The notes below the pieces were generated by a model. The model did no database searches. It was not told the origin of the DNA and worked only from the letters and a program-made list of their open reading frames with translations. A DNA stretch of 21,670 nt from Syntrophales bacterium (GTDB taxonomy: Bacteria > Desulfobacterota > Syntrophia > Syntrophales > UBA2192). The DNA lies in contig JALOPC010000019.1 of NCBI GenBank assembly GCA_025454095.1, positions 1 through 21,670 of the forward strand. The letters are read 5' to 3'. Below, one piece after another: positions 5,177-11,788 of this stretch; position 1 is the first letter of the stretch, and every line of letters begins with the position of its first letter. The translations under genes and the position numbers were made by a program.

Positions 5177-7861
5177 CTAGACGATCGGCTCGCCGTCGTT
5201 GATCCGCTCGTAGGCGCGGATGTAGGCGGCGATCATGTTCTCGAGCCGGTAGCGCTGGCGGGTCTCGCGCATGATCCGCTTGAGCTGGGGCTCGCGGACC
5301 TCGGGCGGGCGGCGGTGGAACCGCACGCTGTTCTCGAGGCCGTACCACAGCCCGCGGGCGTCGTAGTCCCGGAAGAGGAAGCCGTTGCCCACGTCCTGCG
5401 GGGCCCCCGCGATCTTCAGGCGAAGCTCCCGGATCTTGTCGTGGTAGCCCCCCGTGTCGCGGTTGGTGGCCGTGGCGCCGAAGATGTTGCCCACCTGGTC
5501 GATCTGGCCGCAGGGCTCGTACAGCGATGCCCCGAAGACGTCGCTTGCCGCGGCGTAGCCCAGCATGCAGAGTTCCTCGCTGAAAGGCTGGTAGGCAATC
5601 CGCCCGCTGGAGGCGTAGGCGATGCGGCCCAGGATCTCCACGTGGGTCCGGTCGTTGCCCACCCCGTCGCCCACGATGGCGATCTGGACGTCGGGGTGGT
5701 CGATCGCGAAGGGCCCGGCCACCTGCTCGAGCAGATCCACCCCCTTCTGCGTGGGGTCGAGGCGCGAGGGCCAGAACAGCAGGATCGCGTCGGGGTCGAC
5801 GTTCAACCCCATCCGCTTCTGGAACTCGACGCGGTTGATCCGCTTGGCCGCCAGAACGTCGTCGCCCGGGCCGAATTTCTCGACGCAGAAATCGCAGCGC
5901 TCCGGGTACATGTAGGCCGGCGGCGCGTTGATGATGGCGATGGCCGTGCCGTGGAAGTACTTGGCCTTGACTTCCGTCCGCACGCCGGGAGGCACAAGGG
6001 GCCGGTCCATGAAGTAGTCGTAGACCACCTCCTTGAGGAACTGCTCGCCCACGAAGTTGATCAGCGTCGCGTTCTTGATGGCCGTGGCCTGGCTGTCGAT
6101 GCAGCGCCTGCCGTTCTCCTCGGAGTAGTAGGTGTTCTCCGAGAAGTCCTCCATGTCGACGCCGAAGAGCATCTCCAGGGGGATGTGGCCTGTGAAGACG
6201 TTGTGGACCGTGTGCAGGACGGGGACGCCCCGGGCCTTCAGGTAGGCGTTGATGATCCCGCCCGCCATCCAGTCGTGGGTGTGGACGATGAGGCGGCCGC
6301 CGTGGCGGGCGCTCACGCCCTTGATGACGTTGTTGACGATCTCGCGCTGGAACTCGGCGGCGTTGAGCAGGGGATTGCCCCCGTAGGCGCTGAGCAGATC
6401 GGAGAACACGCCCGAGCTCACGAGGTGGATCTTCTCGGGGTCGATCTTGTAGCGGACCTCCCGCCACTGCTGCGCGCTGAGCTTGGACTCCCGCTGGAAG
6501 CGCTTCTTGAGGTTCAGGACGGCCAGGTGGACGTCCACGCCGCGCTCCGTCAGGCCCTCGCACAGCGCCGAGATGACCTCGCCCTGCCCGCCGCTCTTGC
6601 CGGAGATGTACTTGGCGAGGCCCCCGAGGTCCTCGGGGAGCCGGCCCGTCTCGGGCGTGACGATGAGGATGGCGGGCTTCTCCTTGCGCGTGAGGATCTC
6701 GAATCGGAAAATGGTGACCGTGAGGATGTCGATCTTGCGCGTCAGGATGTGGACGGCGCTCGCGAGCGACTCGCCGTAGGGGTTTTCGCAGGCGCTCAGG
6801 GATGTCTCCCGGCCGCTGCGCTTGTGGATGAAGAACAGGTGGTCCGCCGCCGTGAGGTGTCGCCAGTGGGTGAGCAGCTCACCGCCGGCCTTCCGGGCGA
6901 TGTCCTCCATCCTCTCGATGTCGCGGAACAGATCGATCTGCGCGGGGTCGTCGAGCCACCCGCCCGTCTGTCCCTCCATCCCGGCCCGGTCGGAGACGCC
7001 CGGCGCGGGGACGTCGAAAACCGGGCAGACGGCGGCCGGGACCGCCCTGGCCAGTTCCGTCGGCGTGACGACCTCGATGCCCGGAAACTCCGGAAGGGCC
7101 TCGGCAAGGCCCCGCCAGAAATCGTGGCTGCCCGGGCCCGGCGCACCGAGGTTCTCCAGGTTGTAGCCCAGAAGCAGCGCCGTCCCGGTGTTCCCGGCGA
7201 TGCGTTCGAGATACGACCGGGGGGAGAGGGTTTTGTGCGCGGAGCGGGCGCCCAGGGCGTCGCTGAGATCGCGGTCCCTCGGGATCGCGAGCAGCGTCGA
7301 CCCGGCGCTCCGGTAGACCTTCCCGGCGGAGACGACCGAGGGGGGCATTTCGCAGAGCAGGGTCGTGTAGCCCATGTCGGCCACCACGGCGGCGACATCG
7401 TTGTTGCAGATCAGGTTCGTGTTGCAGAAAGATGTGGGGCGCGTCCCGAAATGCTTGGCCATCCGGTCCCGGTGCAGGGAGACCTGGTCCCGGAATTCCT
7501 GCTTGCGCGGATCCTCGAAGAGGCTCGCGAGCGAGTGGTAGTGGGTCTCGTCGAGGAATTCGACCCGCTCGCCGTCCCGCCCGGCATCGAGGAGGTCCTG
7601 GAGGGCCTTGATGAGCTCGCTCTGGTAGAGTTCCGCCTGGTCCAGAAACGTCCCCGAGACGCTGACGGCCACCTTGAACTCGGGGTAGCGGCCGACCAGC
7701 GCCGCCAGTGTCCGGACGGCCGGAAGGTAGCACCGTGTTGCCCTGTCCGCGAAGAGCTCCCGGTTGCGTTCGTCCCAGAGGAACTTGTCCCGCTCCGGGT
7801 GGAGCAGGCAGGGGTGGTGGAGCTGGAAATAGAAGATCACAGGCACCATGGGGCGGTTCAT
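5177..7861 (-). CDS. GH57-like domain fused to GT5 glycogen/starch synthase
   Basis: The protein has 894 residues. Residues 1-300 resemble GH57 amylases: FQLHHP at the start, SGTFLDQ, then FCNTNLICNND. GH57 alpha-amylases usually read NTEL here, with Glu as nucleophile; this protein has Asn149. The second catalytic region (usually DYETFG) reads GYNLENLG at 232-239, so the Asp also appears lost. Residues 395-894 are a GT-B synthase: KSGGQGEV at 422-429, HTHDWMAGG, SRLDPTQKG, then YEPCGQ (Glu782) and a TGGYHD loop, matching GT5 synthases that extend alpha-1,4-glucan from nucleotide-glucose. I infer an active synthase with a non-catalytic GH57-fold module, perhaps glucan-binding. The gene starts 40 nt after the transglutaminase-like gene and probably shares its transcript. 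Confidence 0.9.
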   Translation of the reverse strand: MNRPMVPVIFYFQLHHPCLLHPERDKFLWDERNRELFADRATRCYLPAVRTLAALVGRYPEFKVAVSVSGTFLDQAELYQSELIKALQDLLDAGRDGERVEFLDETHYHSLASLFEDPRKQEFRDQVSLHRDRMAKHFGTRPTSFCNTNLICNNDVAAVVADMGYTTLLCEMPPSVVSAGKVYRSAGSTLLAIPRDRDLSDALGARSAHKTLSPRSYLERIAGNTGTALLLGYNLENLGAPGPGSHDFWRGLAEALPEFPGIEVVTPTELARAVPAAVCPVFDVPAPGVSDRAGMEGQTGGWLDDPAQIDLFRDIERMEDIARKAGGELLTHWRHLTAADHLFFIHKRSGRETSLSACENPYGESLASAVHILTRKIDILTVTIFRFEILTRKEKPAILIVTPETGRLPEDLGGLAKYISGKSGGQGEVISALCEGLTERGVDVHLAVLNLKKRFQRESKLSAQQWREVRYKIDPEKIHLVSSGVFSDLLSAYGGNPLLNAAEFQREIVNNVIKGVSARHGGRLIVHTHDWMAGGIINAYLKARGVPVLHTVHNVFTGHIPLEMLFGVDMEDFSENTYYSEENGRRCIDSQATAIKNATLINFVGEQFLKEVVYDYFMDRPLVPPGVRTEVKAKYFHGTAIAIINAPPAYMYPERCDFCVEKFGPGDDVLAAKRINRVEFQKRMGLNVDPDAILLFWPSRLDPTQKGVDLLEQVAGPFAIDHPDVQIAIVGDGVGNDRTHVEILGRIAYASSGRIAYQPFSEELCMLGYAAASDVFGASLYEPCGQIDQVGNIFGATATNRDTGGYHDKIRELRLKIAGAPQDVGNGFLFRDYDARGLWYGLENSVRFHRRPPEVREPQLKRIMRETRQRYRLENMIAAYIRAYERINDGEPIV

Positions 7862-7901
7862 CCTCGCTGTGGGTCCACTTGCCGGCGCGCGCCGGAGCCG
7901 C

Positions 7902-8609
7902 TCATCGCCGTTCCTTGCCCGTGCCGGCCGCTTCCTTCACCGCTTCCCCTTCGAAGTCTCCGCCGACGGGGGTGCCGCGGGCCGGGAAAAAGTCGGGATA
8001 GTGCCGCTGCAGTTCCTCGACGATCCGGTCGAAGGGCACGTCGGCAAAGGCCCCGTGGTCGCGCAGGTACTGCATGTGGCGGCGGCCCCGGCTGTCGAAT
8101 TCGTGGAAGAGGCAGTCCGACGCGCCGTCGAACTCCAGGGGCCGGACGCCGAACTTGTCGCAGAGGCTCATGTTGAAGGTCGGCGTCACCTTGAACCACC
8201 GCCCGTTCAGGTGCAGTTCCGCGTAGCCGTGGAAGACGAACACGTCGGTCTTCATGAGCCTGCGGAGCCGTTCCGTGCTCAGGTGGTTCTTCACGTCGGC
8301 GAACCCGACACGTGCGGGGATGCCCGACACCCGCGCCACGGCGGCCAGGGCGATGGCCTTGGCCACGCAGTACCCCCTGCGTTTGCCGATGATCGCGCCG
8401 GCCCTGAATGCATCGGGCTCGAGCACGATGTTGTACGGGTCGTAGAGGATCTCGTCGCGGACGGCGCGGAAGAGGCTGATCGCCCTTTCGGCCGCCGTTT
8501 TCCCTTTCGTATGGGCCCGGGCAAAGCCGATCACCACGTCCGATGCGGTGTCGAAGTAAAACGTCGGTTGAAGAAAAGGCCGAAGATCTTCCGGAGACTG
8601 CGCATCCAT
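7902..8609 (-). CDS. Transglutaminase-like cysteine protease-fold protein
   Basis: The ATG at 8609 is preferred over the upstream in-frame start at 8759, which would add 50 Pro/Arg-rich residues without a ribosome site; a G-rich AGAGGGGG lies 6 nt before 8609. The 235-residue product carries a transglutaminase-like core: GYCVAKA with Cys81, SGIPARVGFADV, and HGYAEL with His127 followed by GRWFKVTPTFN. In classical members the last motif is D-P-T; here Thr142 takes the Asp position, a variant I recall in bacterial homologues with a K-A-T-P type motif. No signal peptide or membrane segment is seen, so it is probably cytoplasmic. It is the first gene of the cluster with the GH57/GT5 fusion. The substrate is unknown: hydrolase, protease or transferase activity are all possible. 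Confidence 0.86.
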   Translation of the reverse strand: MDAQSPEDLRPFLQPTFYFDTASDVVIGFARAHTKGKTAAERAISLFRAVRDEILYDPYNIVLEPDAFRAGAIIGKRRGYCVAKAIALAAVARVSGIPARVGFADVKNHLSTERLRRLMKTDVFVFHGYAELHLNGRWFKVTPTFNMSLCDKFGVRPLEFDGASDCLFHEFDSRGRRHMQYLRDHGAFADVPFDRIVEELQRHYPDFFPARGTPVGGDFEGEAVKEAAGTGKERR

Positions 8610-8734
8610 GAGAACCCCCTCTGGCGCTCTCCACGGGCTTTCCCGGCGGGAACGCCCGGGTTGACGAACCGGTACCTCCCCGGTGTCCGGTGCCGCCGGC
8701 GTCATCCGATGCGGGCAACCCCGGCGACAGGGGC

Positions 8735-8763
8735 ACGATATCGCAGATTGGAAATCCATTCAA
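8735..8763 (-). promoter_or_regulatory. Candidate promoter of the transglutaminase-GT5 cluster
   Basis: Minus strand TTGAAT (8763-8758) and TATCGT (8740-8735) are 17 nt apart and lie 126 nt before the ATG at 8609. The element sits just downstream of a terminator of the preceding unit. Each hexamer matches 4 of 6 bases. Confidence 0.4.
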
Positions 8764-8810
8764 GGGGTTAAAAGTCCGGCGGCGGGTCCGCGGGCCGGGG
8801 CGGAAACGAT

Positions 8811-8840
8811 ATAAAAGGCCCGCCTCTATCGAGGCAGGCC
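8811..8840 (-). terminator. Rho-independent terminator of the microprotein/repeat unit
   Basis: Read on the minus strand, GGCCTGCCTC pairs with GAGGCGGGCC across a GATA loop (10 bp with one U-G wobble) and is followed by TTTTAT. On the plus strand the same site has a C-A mismatch and no T-run, so it works in the minus direction. Confidence 0.75.
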
Positions 8841-8880
8841 GTTGAAAGGGGTTTTGCCTTTACGATTTCATGATGATGGC

Positions 8881-8952
8881 TTCATTCATGGAGGGGAACA
8901 TCGTCGGTCCCCTCCACGAACGAATAGGAGAGAGGTAGATGACAGAGAGAGT
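8881..8952 (-). repeat. 72-bp direct repeat, copy 1 (structured RNA candidate)
   Basis: It matches copy 2 at 9023-9094 at 69 of 72 positions. Its first 44 bases form an inverted repeat with 17-nt arms and a 10-nt loop. Read on the minus strand all 17 pairs form, two as G-U wobbles; on the plus strand these become A-C mismatches. Ahead of the hairpin on the minus strand lies a pyrimidine-rich segment (CTCTCTCTGTC, CCTCTCTCC). Between the copies a small CCGTTC/GAACGG hairpin occurs at 8962-8977. Confidence 0.85.
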
Positions 8953-9022
8953 ACGGTTTCCGTTCTGCGGAACGGTTTGTTTCTTTTCGATCCCTGCCGG
9001 TTCTGTCCTGACCCGTGTAACA

Positions 9023-9094
9023 TTCATTCATGGAGGGGAGCATCGTTGGTCCCCTCCATGAACGAATAGGAGAGAGGTAGATGACAGAGAGAGT
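9023..9094 (-). repeat. 72-bp direct repeat, copy 2 (structured RNA candidate)
   Basis: This copy starts 142 nt from copy 1. On the minus strand its arm TTCGTTCATGGAGGGGA pairs over all 17 positions with one G-U wobble. Of the three bases that differ from copy 1, two fall in the loop and one in the stem, where A-U replaces G-U. It begins 26 nt after the stop of the 51-residue gene, so it would be the 3' untranslated region of that mRNA or a separate RNA. Confidence 0.85.
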
Positions 9095-9120
9095 TCTATG
9101 TGCGCCCGGAGGCGTTCTTT

Positions 9121-9276
9121 CTATCTGTGGTCCTCGGACTTCGGCTTGCCGAGCATTTTTTCGTAGTAAAACCGGTTTTCCGTCGACCCCTGTGCCGCTT
9201 TCGGCTTTCTCGCATTGCGGACCTGCCGGTCGAACCAGAACCTGAAGTTAACCGTCGATGCCTTGCTGTTGTTCAT
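9121..9276 (-). CDS. 51-residue basic small protein
   Basis: An ATG at 9276 opens a 51-codon frame ending TAG at 9121. The peptide begins MNNSKASTVNFRFWFDRQVR and ends KPKSEDHR. It has many Arg and Lys residues, aromatic pairs (FRFWF, FYYEK), no signal and no membrane segment. A well-placed promoter lies about 40 nt upstream, and only a weak purine-rich site (AAAGAGAGAC) precedes the start. Two 72-bp hairpin repeats and a terminator follow on the same strand, which marks this as a separate short transcription unit. I do not recognise a family. Its size and charge would suit nucleic acid binding, but that is a guess. The main doubt is the weak ribosome site; the transcript might act only as RNA. 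Confidence 0.55.
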   Translation of the reverse strand: MNNSKASTVNFRFWFDRQVRNARKPKAAQGSTENRFYYEKMLGKPKSEDHR

Positions 9277-9317
9277 GGTGTCTCTCTTTCTTCGATTCCC
9301 TTCGTGTTTTCAACCGC

Positions 9318-9346
9318 TTTATACCGCAGCGGGTGGTCCGGGTGAA
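9318..9346 (-). promoter_or_regulatory. Sigma-70 promoter of the 51-residue gene / repeat RNA
   Basis: On the minus strand TTCACC (9346-9341) and TATAAA (9323-9318) are separated by exactly 17 nt, with start of transcription expected near 9311. The -10 is one base from consensus. Confidence 0.55.
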
Positions 9347-9416
9347 TCGGCGCAAGTCTGATTTTCTTGTCAGAGAGACACCTACAATTGTGCCGGAATT
9401 CGTCTTACATATCGGA

Positions 9417-9443
9417 AAAACGTTCCTCTATGAGGAACGTTTT
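9417..9443. terminator. Terminator after the CBS-pair gene
   Basis: AAAACGTTCCTC and its perfect complement (12 bp) flank a 3-nt loop. On the minus strand the stem ends in TTTTT, which fits termination of the gene ending at 9517. The symmetrical A/T ends could also act in the other direction. Confidence 0.8.
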
Positions 9444-9516
9444 GAATACAATATAAGGGTTTCATCCCAAAAAGGCAAGGGGGAAAGTGAAAATTTTTTA
9501 CGGGCGGGGGCGGCCT

Positions 9517-9981
9517 TCAGACCGGCCGTTCTTCGGGCATGAGGGTTCTCAGGACATCCTCCTTGCCGATCACGCCCACGAGGCGGCCGCTCTCGAGCAC
9601 CGGCAGGGTGTGGATGTTGTTGTTGACCATGAGGGTGGCAATGTCTTCCAGGCTCGCGTCGGGTTCGATGGTGATCGGGTCCGGCGTCATGGCCTGCACC
9701 ACCGTCGTGGCCACGATCTTCCCCATCTCCTTTTCGAGGCTCCGGTAGGAGGTCAGGGGGATGAGGCCGTCGAAAAAGGTGAACAGGGAGGGCATGGGAA
9801 ATTTCTTTTGCTGGACGATGAGGTCGCCCTGGCAGATGATCCCGACGAGCCTGTCTTTGTCATCCACGACGGGCAGCCCGTTGAAGTGGTTCTCCAGCAG
9901 GAGCTTCGCCGCCTGCGTGATCTCCGTATCCGGCCGCACCGTGACCACGTTCTTCGTCATGATGTCTCGGGCCTTGAGCAT
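9517..9981 (-). CDS. Stand-alone CBS-domain pair protein
   Basis: The 154-residue protein is almost entirely two CBS motifs (about 1-60 and 92-150). Each has the usual pattern: DIMTKNVVTVRPDTEI ... GLPVVDDKDRLVGIICQGDL, and AMTPDPITIEPDASL ... TLPVLESGRLVGVIGKEDVL. The connecting part (about 60-90) contains FPMPSLFTFFDGLIPL, an insertion seen in some bacterial CBS proteins of this size. Such pairs bind adenosine nucleotides and act as energy or ligand sensors; no effector domain is attached. AAGGAGG with a 9-nt spacer decides the start. The gene is monocistronic and ends at a perfect hairpin terminator. The partner is not identifiable from context. Confidence 0.93.
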   Translation of the reverse strand: MLKARDIMTKNVVTVRPDTEITQAAKLLLENHFNGLPVVDDKDRLVGIICQGDLIVQQKKFPMPSLFTFFDGLIPLTSYRSLEKEMGKIVATTVVQAMTPDPITIEPDASLEDIATLMVNNNIHTLPVLESGRLVGVIGKEDVLRTLMPEERPV

Positions 9982-10195
9982 GGCGCCTTTCCTCCTTGCT
10001 GCGGCGTTGAGGCGGGACCGCCCGTTCCGTTCTAAAGTGGAAGGGGTCCCGTGCCGATAATGAGTACAAGGACAGCGGTTGGATCCGGTACCGGGCCGTC
10101 ACGGAAATCCGGGACTCATCCCTTCCGGACGGACCTCGGCCGCTTCAACCCCTGATCCGGCTGGCAGCGTTTCAATCTTCTCCTTTCTTCCTTTT

Positions 10196-10230
10196 CCCCC
10201 TGGGCCGCACCACCCGGGGGGACCTTTTTT
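10196..10230 (+). terminator. Terminator-like stem-loop without a gene upstream
   Basis: CCCCCTGGG pairs with CCCGGGGGG (9 bp with one U-G) around an 8-nt loop and is followed by ACC and six T. It points along the plus strand, but 9982-10195 holds no plus-strand gene I can support. Apart from this stem-loop I see nothing in the gap 9982-10308 beyond the leader of the CBS gene. Confidence 0.55.
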
Positions 10231-10308
10231 ATGGACCGGGGAGGTCGAGCCCGCCCGCTGTTGCATTCCGACCAGCCCTCAACGACGAGACAAACGAAAT
10301 CGGCGGTT

Positions 10309-11205
10309 CTAGGCCTTGCTTCTGCGGATCACCAGGCGGCAGCACCCGATGATGTTGTCGGGCGTGTAAAGGGCCAGCTCGTCGCGGTAAAACCGCGGGT
10401 AGAGATCCCGGATCACCGCGTCTTCGTCCCGCGTGTCGCTGCGGATCTCCTCGCAGAGGGTCCTCGCGGCCTCCCGGGCGCCGCGGAACGCCTTGCGCGC
10501 CTCTTCTCCCAGGAGGGGCCCCTGGTGCGCGATGCAGAGGATCCGCGGCTCGAGGGCTTCCAGTCGGCCGATTGCGGCCATGTACTCCGCATAACCCGTG
10601 AAAAAAAGGGGGAAAAACCCGATGCTCGGGATGCGGAACCCCAGGCTGTCGGACACGATCAGGGCGCCCCGCTCCGGGACGTGGACGAGGATGTTGCCGA
10701 TGGCGTGTCCGCCGACGTGGAGAAAGCGGATCGTCAGGCCGCCCAGGTCCAGCGCTTCGTTGTCTCCGGCGACCGTCGCACCGTCCACGGGAGGCGGCCG
10801 TTCGATGGGGGGCCGCCCGGGACGGTAGCCCTGAGAGGCGAGGAACTCCGACATGAAGCGGTCTTCGGCCACGAGCGAGGCCGCGGTTTTCGGGTGAGCC
10901 AGGAATTCCGCCGCACCGGGCCCGATGACGACGCGTGCTTCGGGGAAGCGCTGCCGCAGGGCGCCGAGGCCGTTGATGTGATCCGGGTGCGGGTGCGTGA
11001 CGATGAGATGGTCCGGCGCTGCACCGAGCGTTTCCAGCTGGCCGATCACATCGTCGGCCATGGCGGAAATCCCCGTGTCGACGAGGGCGGCTGCCGCTTT
11101 TCCCCGGACGAGGTAGAGATTGAAATAGGAGTTGCCCAGGACCCAGAGCCCGTCGGCCAGGCGACCGGGATAGGATGCGGCAGTCTGCGGCGAAGAGCGT
11201 CCCAT
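10309..11205 (-). CDS. Metallo-beta-lactamase-fold hydrolase
   Basis: The 298-residue product has the full metal-binding set of the MBL fold: THPHPDHING with His71, His73, Asp75 and His76, then GGHAIGN (His167), SDSLG (Asp186) and AHQG (His227). This predicts a two-metal hydrolase. The N-terminal sheet (LWVLGNSYFNLYLVRGKAAALVDTG) is typical of glyoxalase II/RNase Z-like members. The C-terminal third (about 235-298) is helical and Arg/Glu-rich. No signal peptide is seen, so it is probably cytoplasmic. The gene starts 10 nt after the stop of the ABM-domain gene, with a GGGGGG run as ribosome site, so the two are likely co-translated. The substrate (thioester, lactone, phosphodiester) cannot be told. 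Confidence 0.9.
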   Translation of the reverse strand: MGRSSPQTAASYPGRLADGLWVLGNSYFNLYLVRGKAAAALVDTGISAMADDVIGQLETLGAAPDHLIVTHPHPDHINGLGALRQRFPEARVVIGPGAAEFLAHPKTAASLVAEDRFMSEFLASQGYRPGRPPIERPPPVDGATVAGDNEALDLGGLTIRFLHVGGHAIGNILVHVPERGALIVSDSLGFRIPSIGFFPLFFTGYAEYMAAIGRLEALEPRILCIAHQGPLLGEEARKAFRGAREAARTLCEEIRSDTRDEDAVIRDLYPRFYRDELALYTPDNIIGCCRLVIRRSKA

Positions 11206-11215
11206 GGCCCGGGTA

Positions 11216-11548
11216 TCAACCCCCCTCGTAGCCTTTGAAGCTGCGGAGGGAGACCGATTTTTCCGGGTACTGGAAGACCTCGTATTCGGTTCTCTTGCCC
11301 AGGATCTTGTCGATCTTGTCCTGGAGAGCAGCGCGCTCCTTGCTGCCGAACCACTTCTTCCAGTCGTCCATCGCCTGCCAGGTGCTGATGACGAGATACT
11401 CCTCGGGGTTGTCGGCGCTGCGCAGCGTTTCCCCGGAGATGTACCCGGGCTGACGGGACGCGAGCGTCCGGAGTTGCGTGATGAGATCCAGAAGAGCCGC
11501 TTCCTTGTCCTGCGTGACCTTGCGTTTGATGAGCACTTTTACGAGCAT
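11216..11548 (-). CDS. ABM-type (antibiotic biosynthesis monooxygenase fold) small protein
   Basis: The start at ATG 11548 follows AGGAGG with a 7-nt spacer; an in-frame start at 11617 lies on the promoter and is rejected. The 110-residue protein has the ferredoxin-like ABM pattern: MLVKVLIKRKV, then a helix with a Leu/Ala face, then QPGYISGETLRSADNPEEYLVISTWQAMDDWKKWFGSKER. The P-G-(Y/F) and (S/T)-W-x-(S/A)-x-(D/E)-x-(W/F) signatures are those of family PF03992, which includes heme-degrading IsdG-like proteins and quinol monooxygenases. The C-terminal strand (EYEVFQYP) completes the fold. It forms an operon with the MBL-fold gene. The reaction is uncertain; many members are uncharacterised. 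Confidence 0.88.
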   Translation of the reverse strand: MLVKVLIKRKVTQDKEAALLDLITQLRTLASRQPGYISGETLRSADNPEEYLVISTWQAMDDWKKWFGSKERAALQDKIDKILGKRTEYEVFQYPEKSVSLRSFKGYEGG

Positions 11549-11588
11549 GTTCACGCCTCCTCTCTTGGATTTCCTGCGCGCTGAAATT

Positions 11589-11617
11589 ATCATAGTATCG
11601 ATAAGGCCGAACTTCAA
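11589..11617 (-). promoter_or_regulatory. Sigma-70 promoter of the ABM-MBL operon
   Basis: Minus strand TTGAAG (11617-11612) and TATGAT (11594-11589) are 17 nt apart, 41 nt before the ATG at 11548. The divergent exporter promoter lies about 45 nt away on the other side. Confidence 0.65.
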
Positions 11618-11660
11618 CGAAAAACTGCCCGCTGCCGATCGGCGAACCCGTTCAATCCTG

Positions 11661-11688
11661 TTGACAAATCAACCCGAGGATGTAATTT
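11661..11688 (+). promoter_or_regulatory. Candidate promoter of the exporter operon
   Basis: A perfect TTGACA (11661-11666) is followed after 16 nt by TAATTT (11683-11688). The -10 is weak, so an activator may be needed. It lies 123 nt before the start of the membrane-fusion gene. Confidence 0.45.
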
Positions 11689-11733
11689 AGGGGTGATGAT
11701 AAATGGATCGTCCCGGCGATCCGGTCCGGGGTG

Positions 11734-11757
11734 AAAGGCCGGTGTCCACCGGTTTTT
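11734..11757 (+). terminator. Terminator hairpin in the exporter leader (possible attenuator)
   Basis: AAAGGCCGGT pairs with ACCGGTTTTT around a GTCC loop (10 pairs including two G-U), and seven T follow the GC core. It lies between the candidate promoter and the ATG at 11789, so it could limit read-through into the operon. Confidence 0.6.
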
Positions 11758-11788
11758 TTGTGTCCACGCCCGAGAAAAGAGCGAGCCG

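Noticed and set aside
3870..6563. An 897-codon minus-strand frame spanning the J-domain gene and the synthase
   Set aside because: It crosses genes in another frame of the same strand, runs through the terminator at 4244-4282, and is extremely Arg/Pro/Gly-rich.
5315..8176. A plus-strand frame of 953 codons antisense to the GH57/GT5 and transglutaminase genes
   Set aside because: The opposite strand encodes clear enzymes with complete motifs. The antisense product is repetitive Val/Glu/Asp/Arg-rich sequence, as expected for the mirror of GC-rich coding DNA.
8881..9094. Possible CRISPR array
   Set aside because: There are only two copies, the units are long (72 bp) and strongly self-complementary, there is one spacer, and no cas gene is near.
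8941..9237. Two plus-strand ORFs starting MTERV inside each 72-bp repeat, behind AGGAGAGAGG
   Set aside because: The shared start is explained by the repeat. After it the two peptides are unrelated (40 and 59 residues) with poor composition, and structure, promoter and terminator all favour the minus strand.
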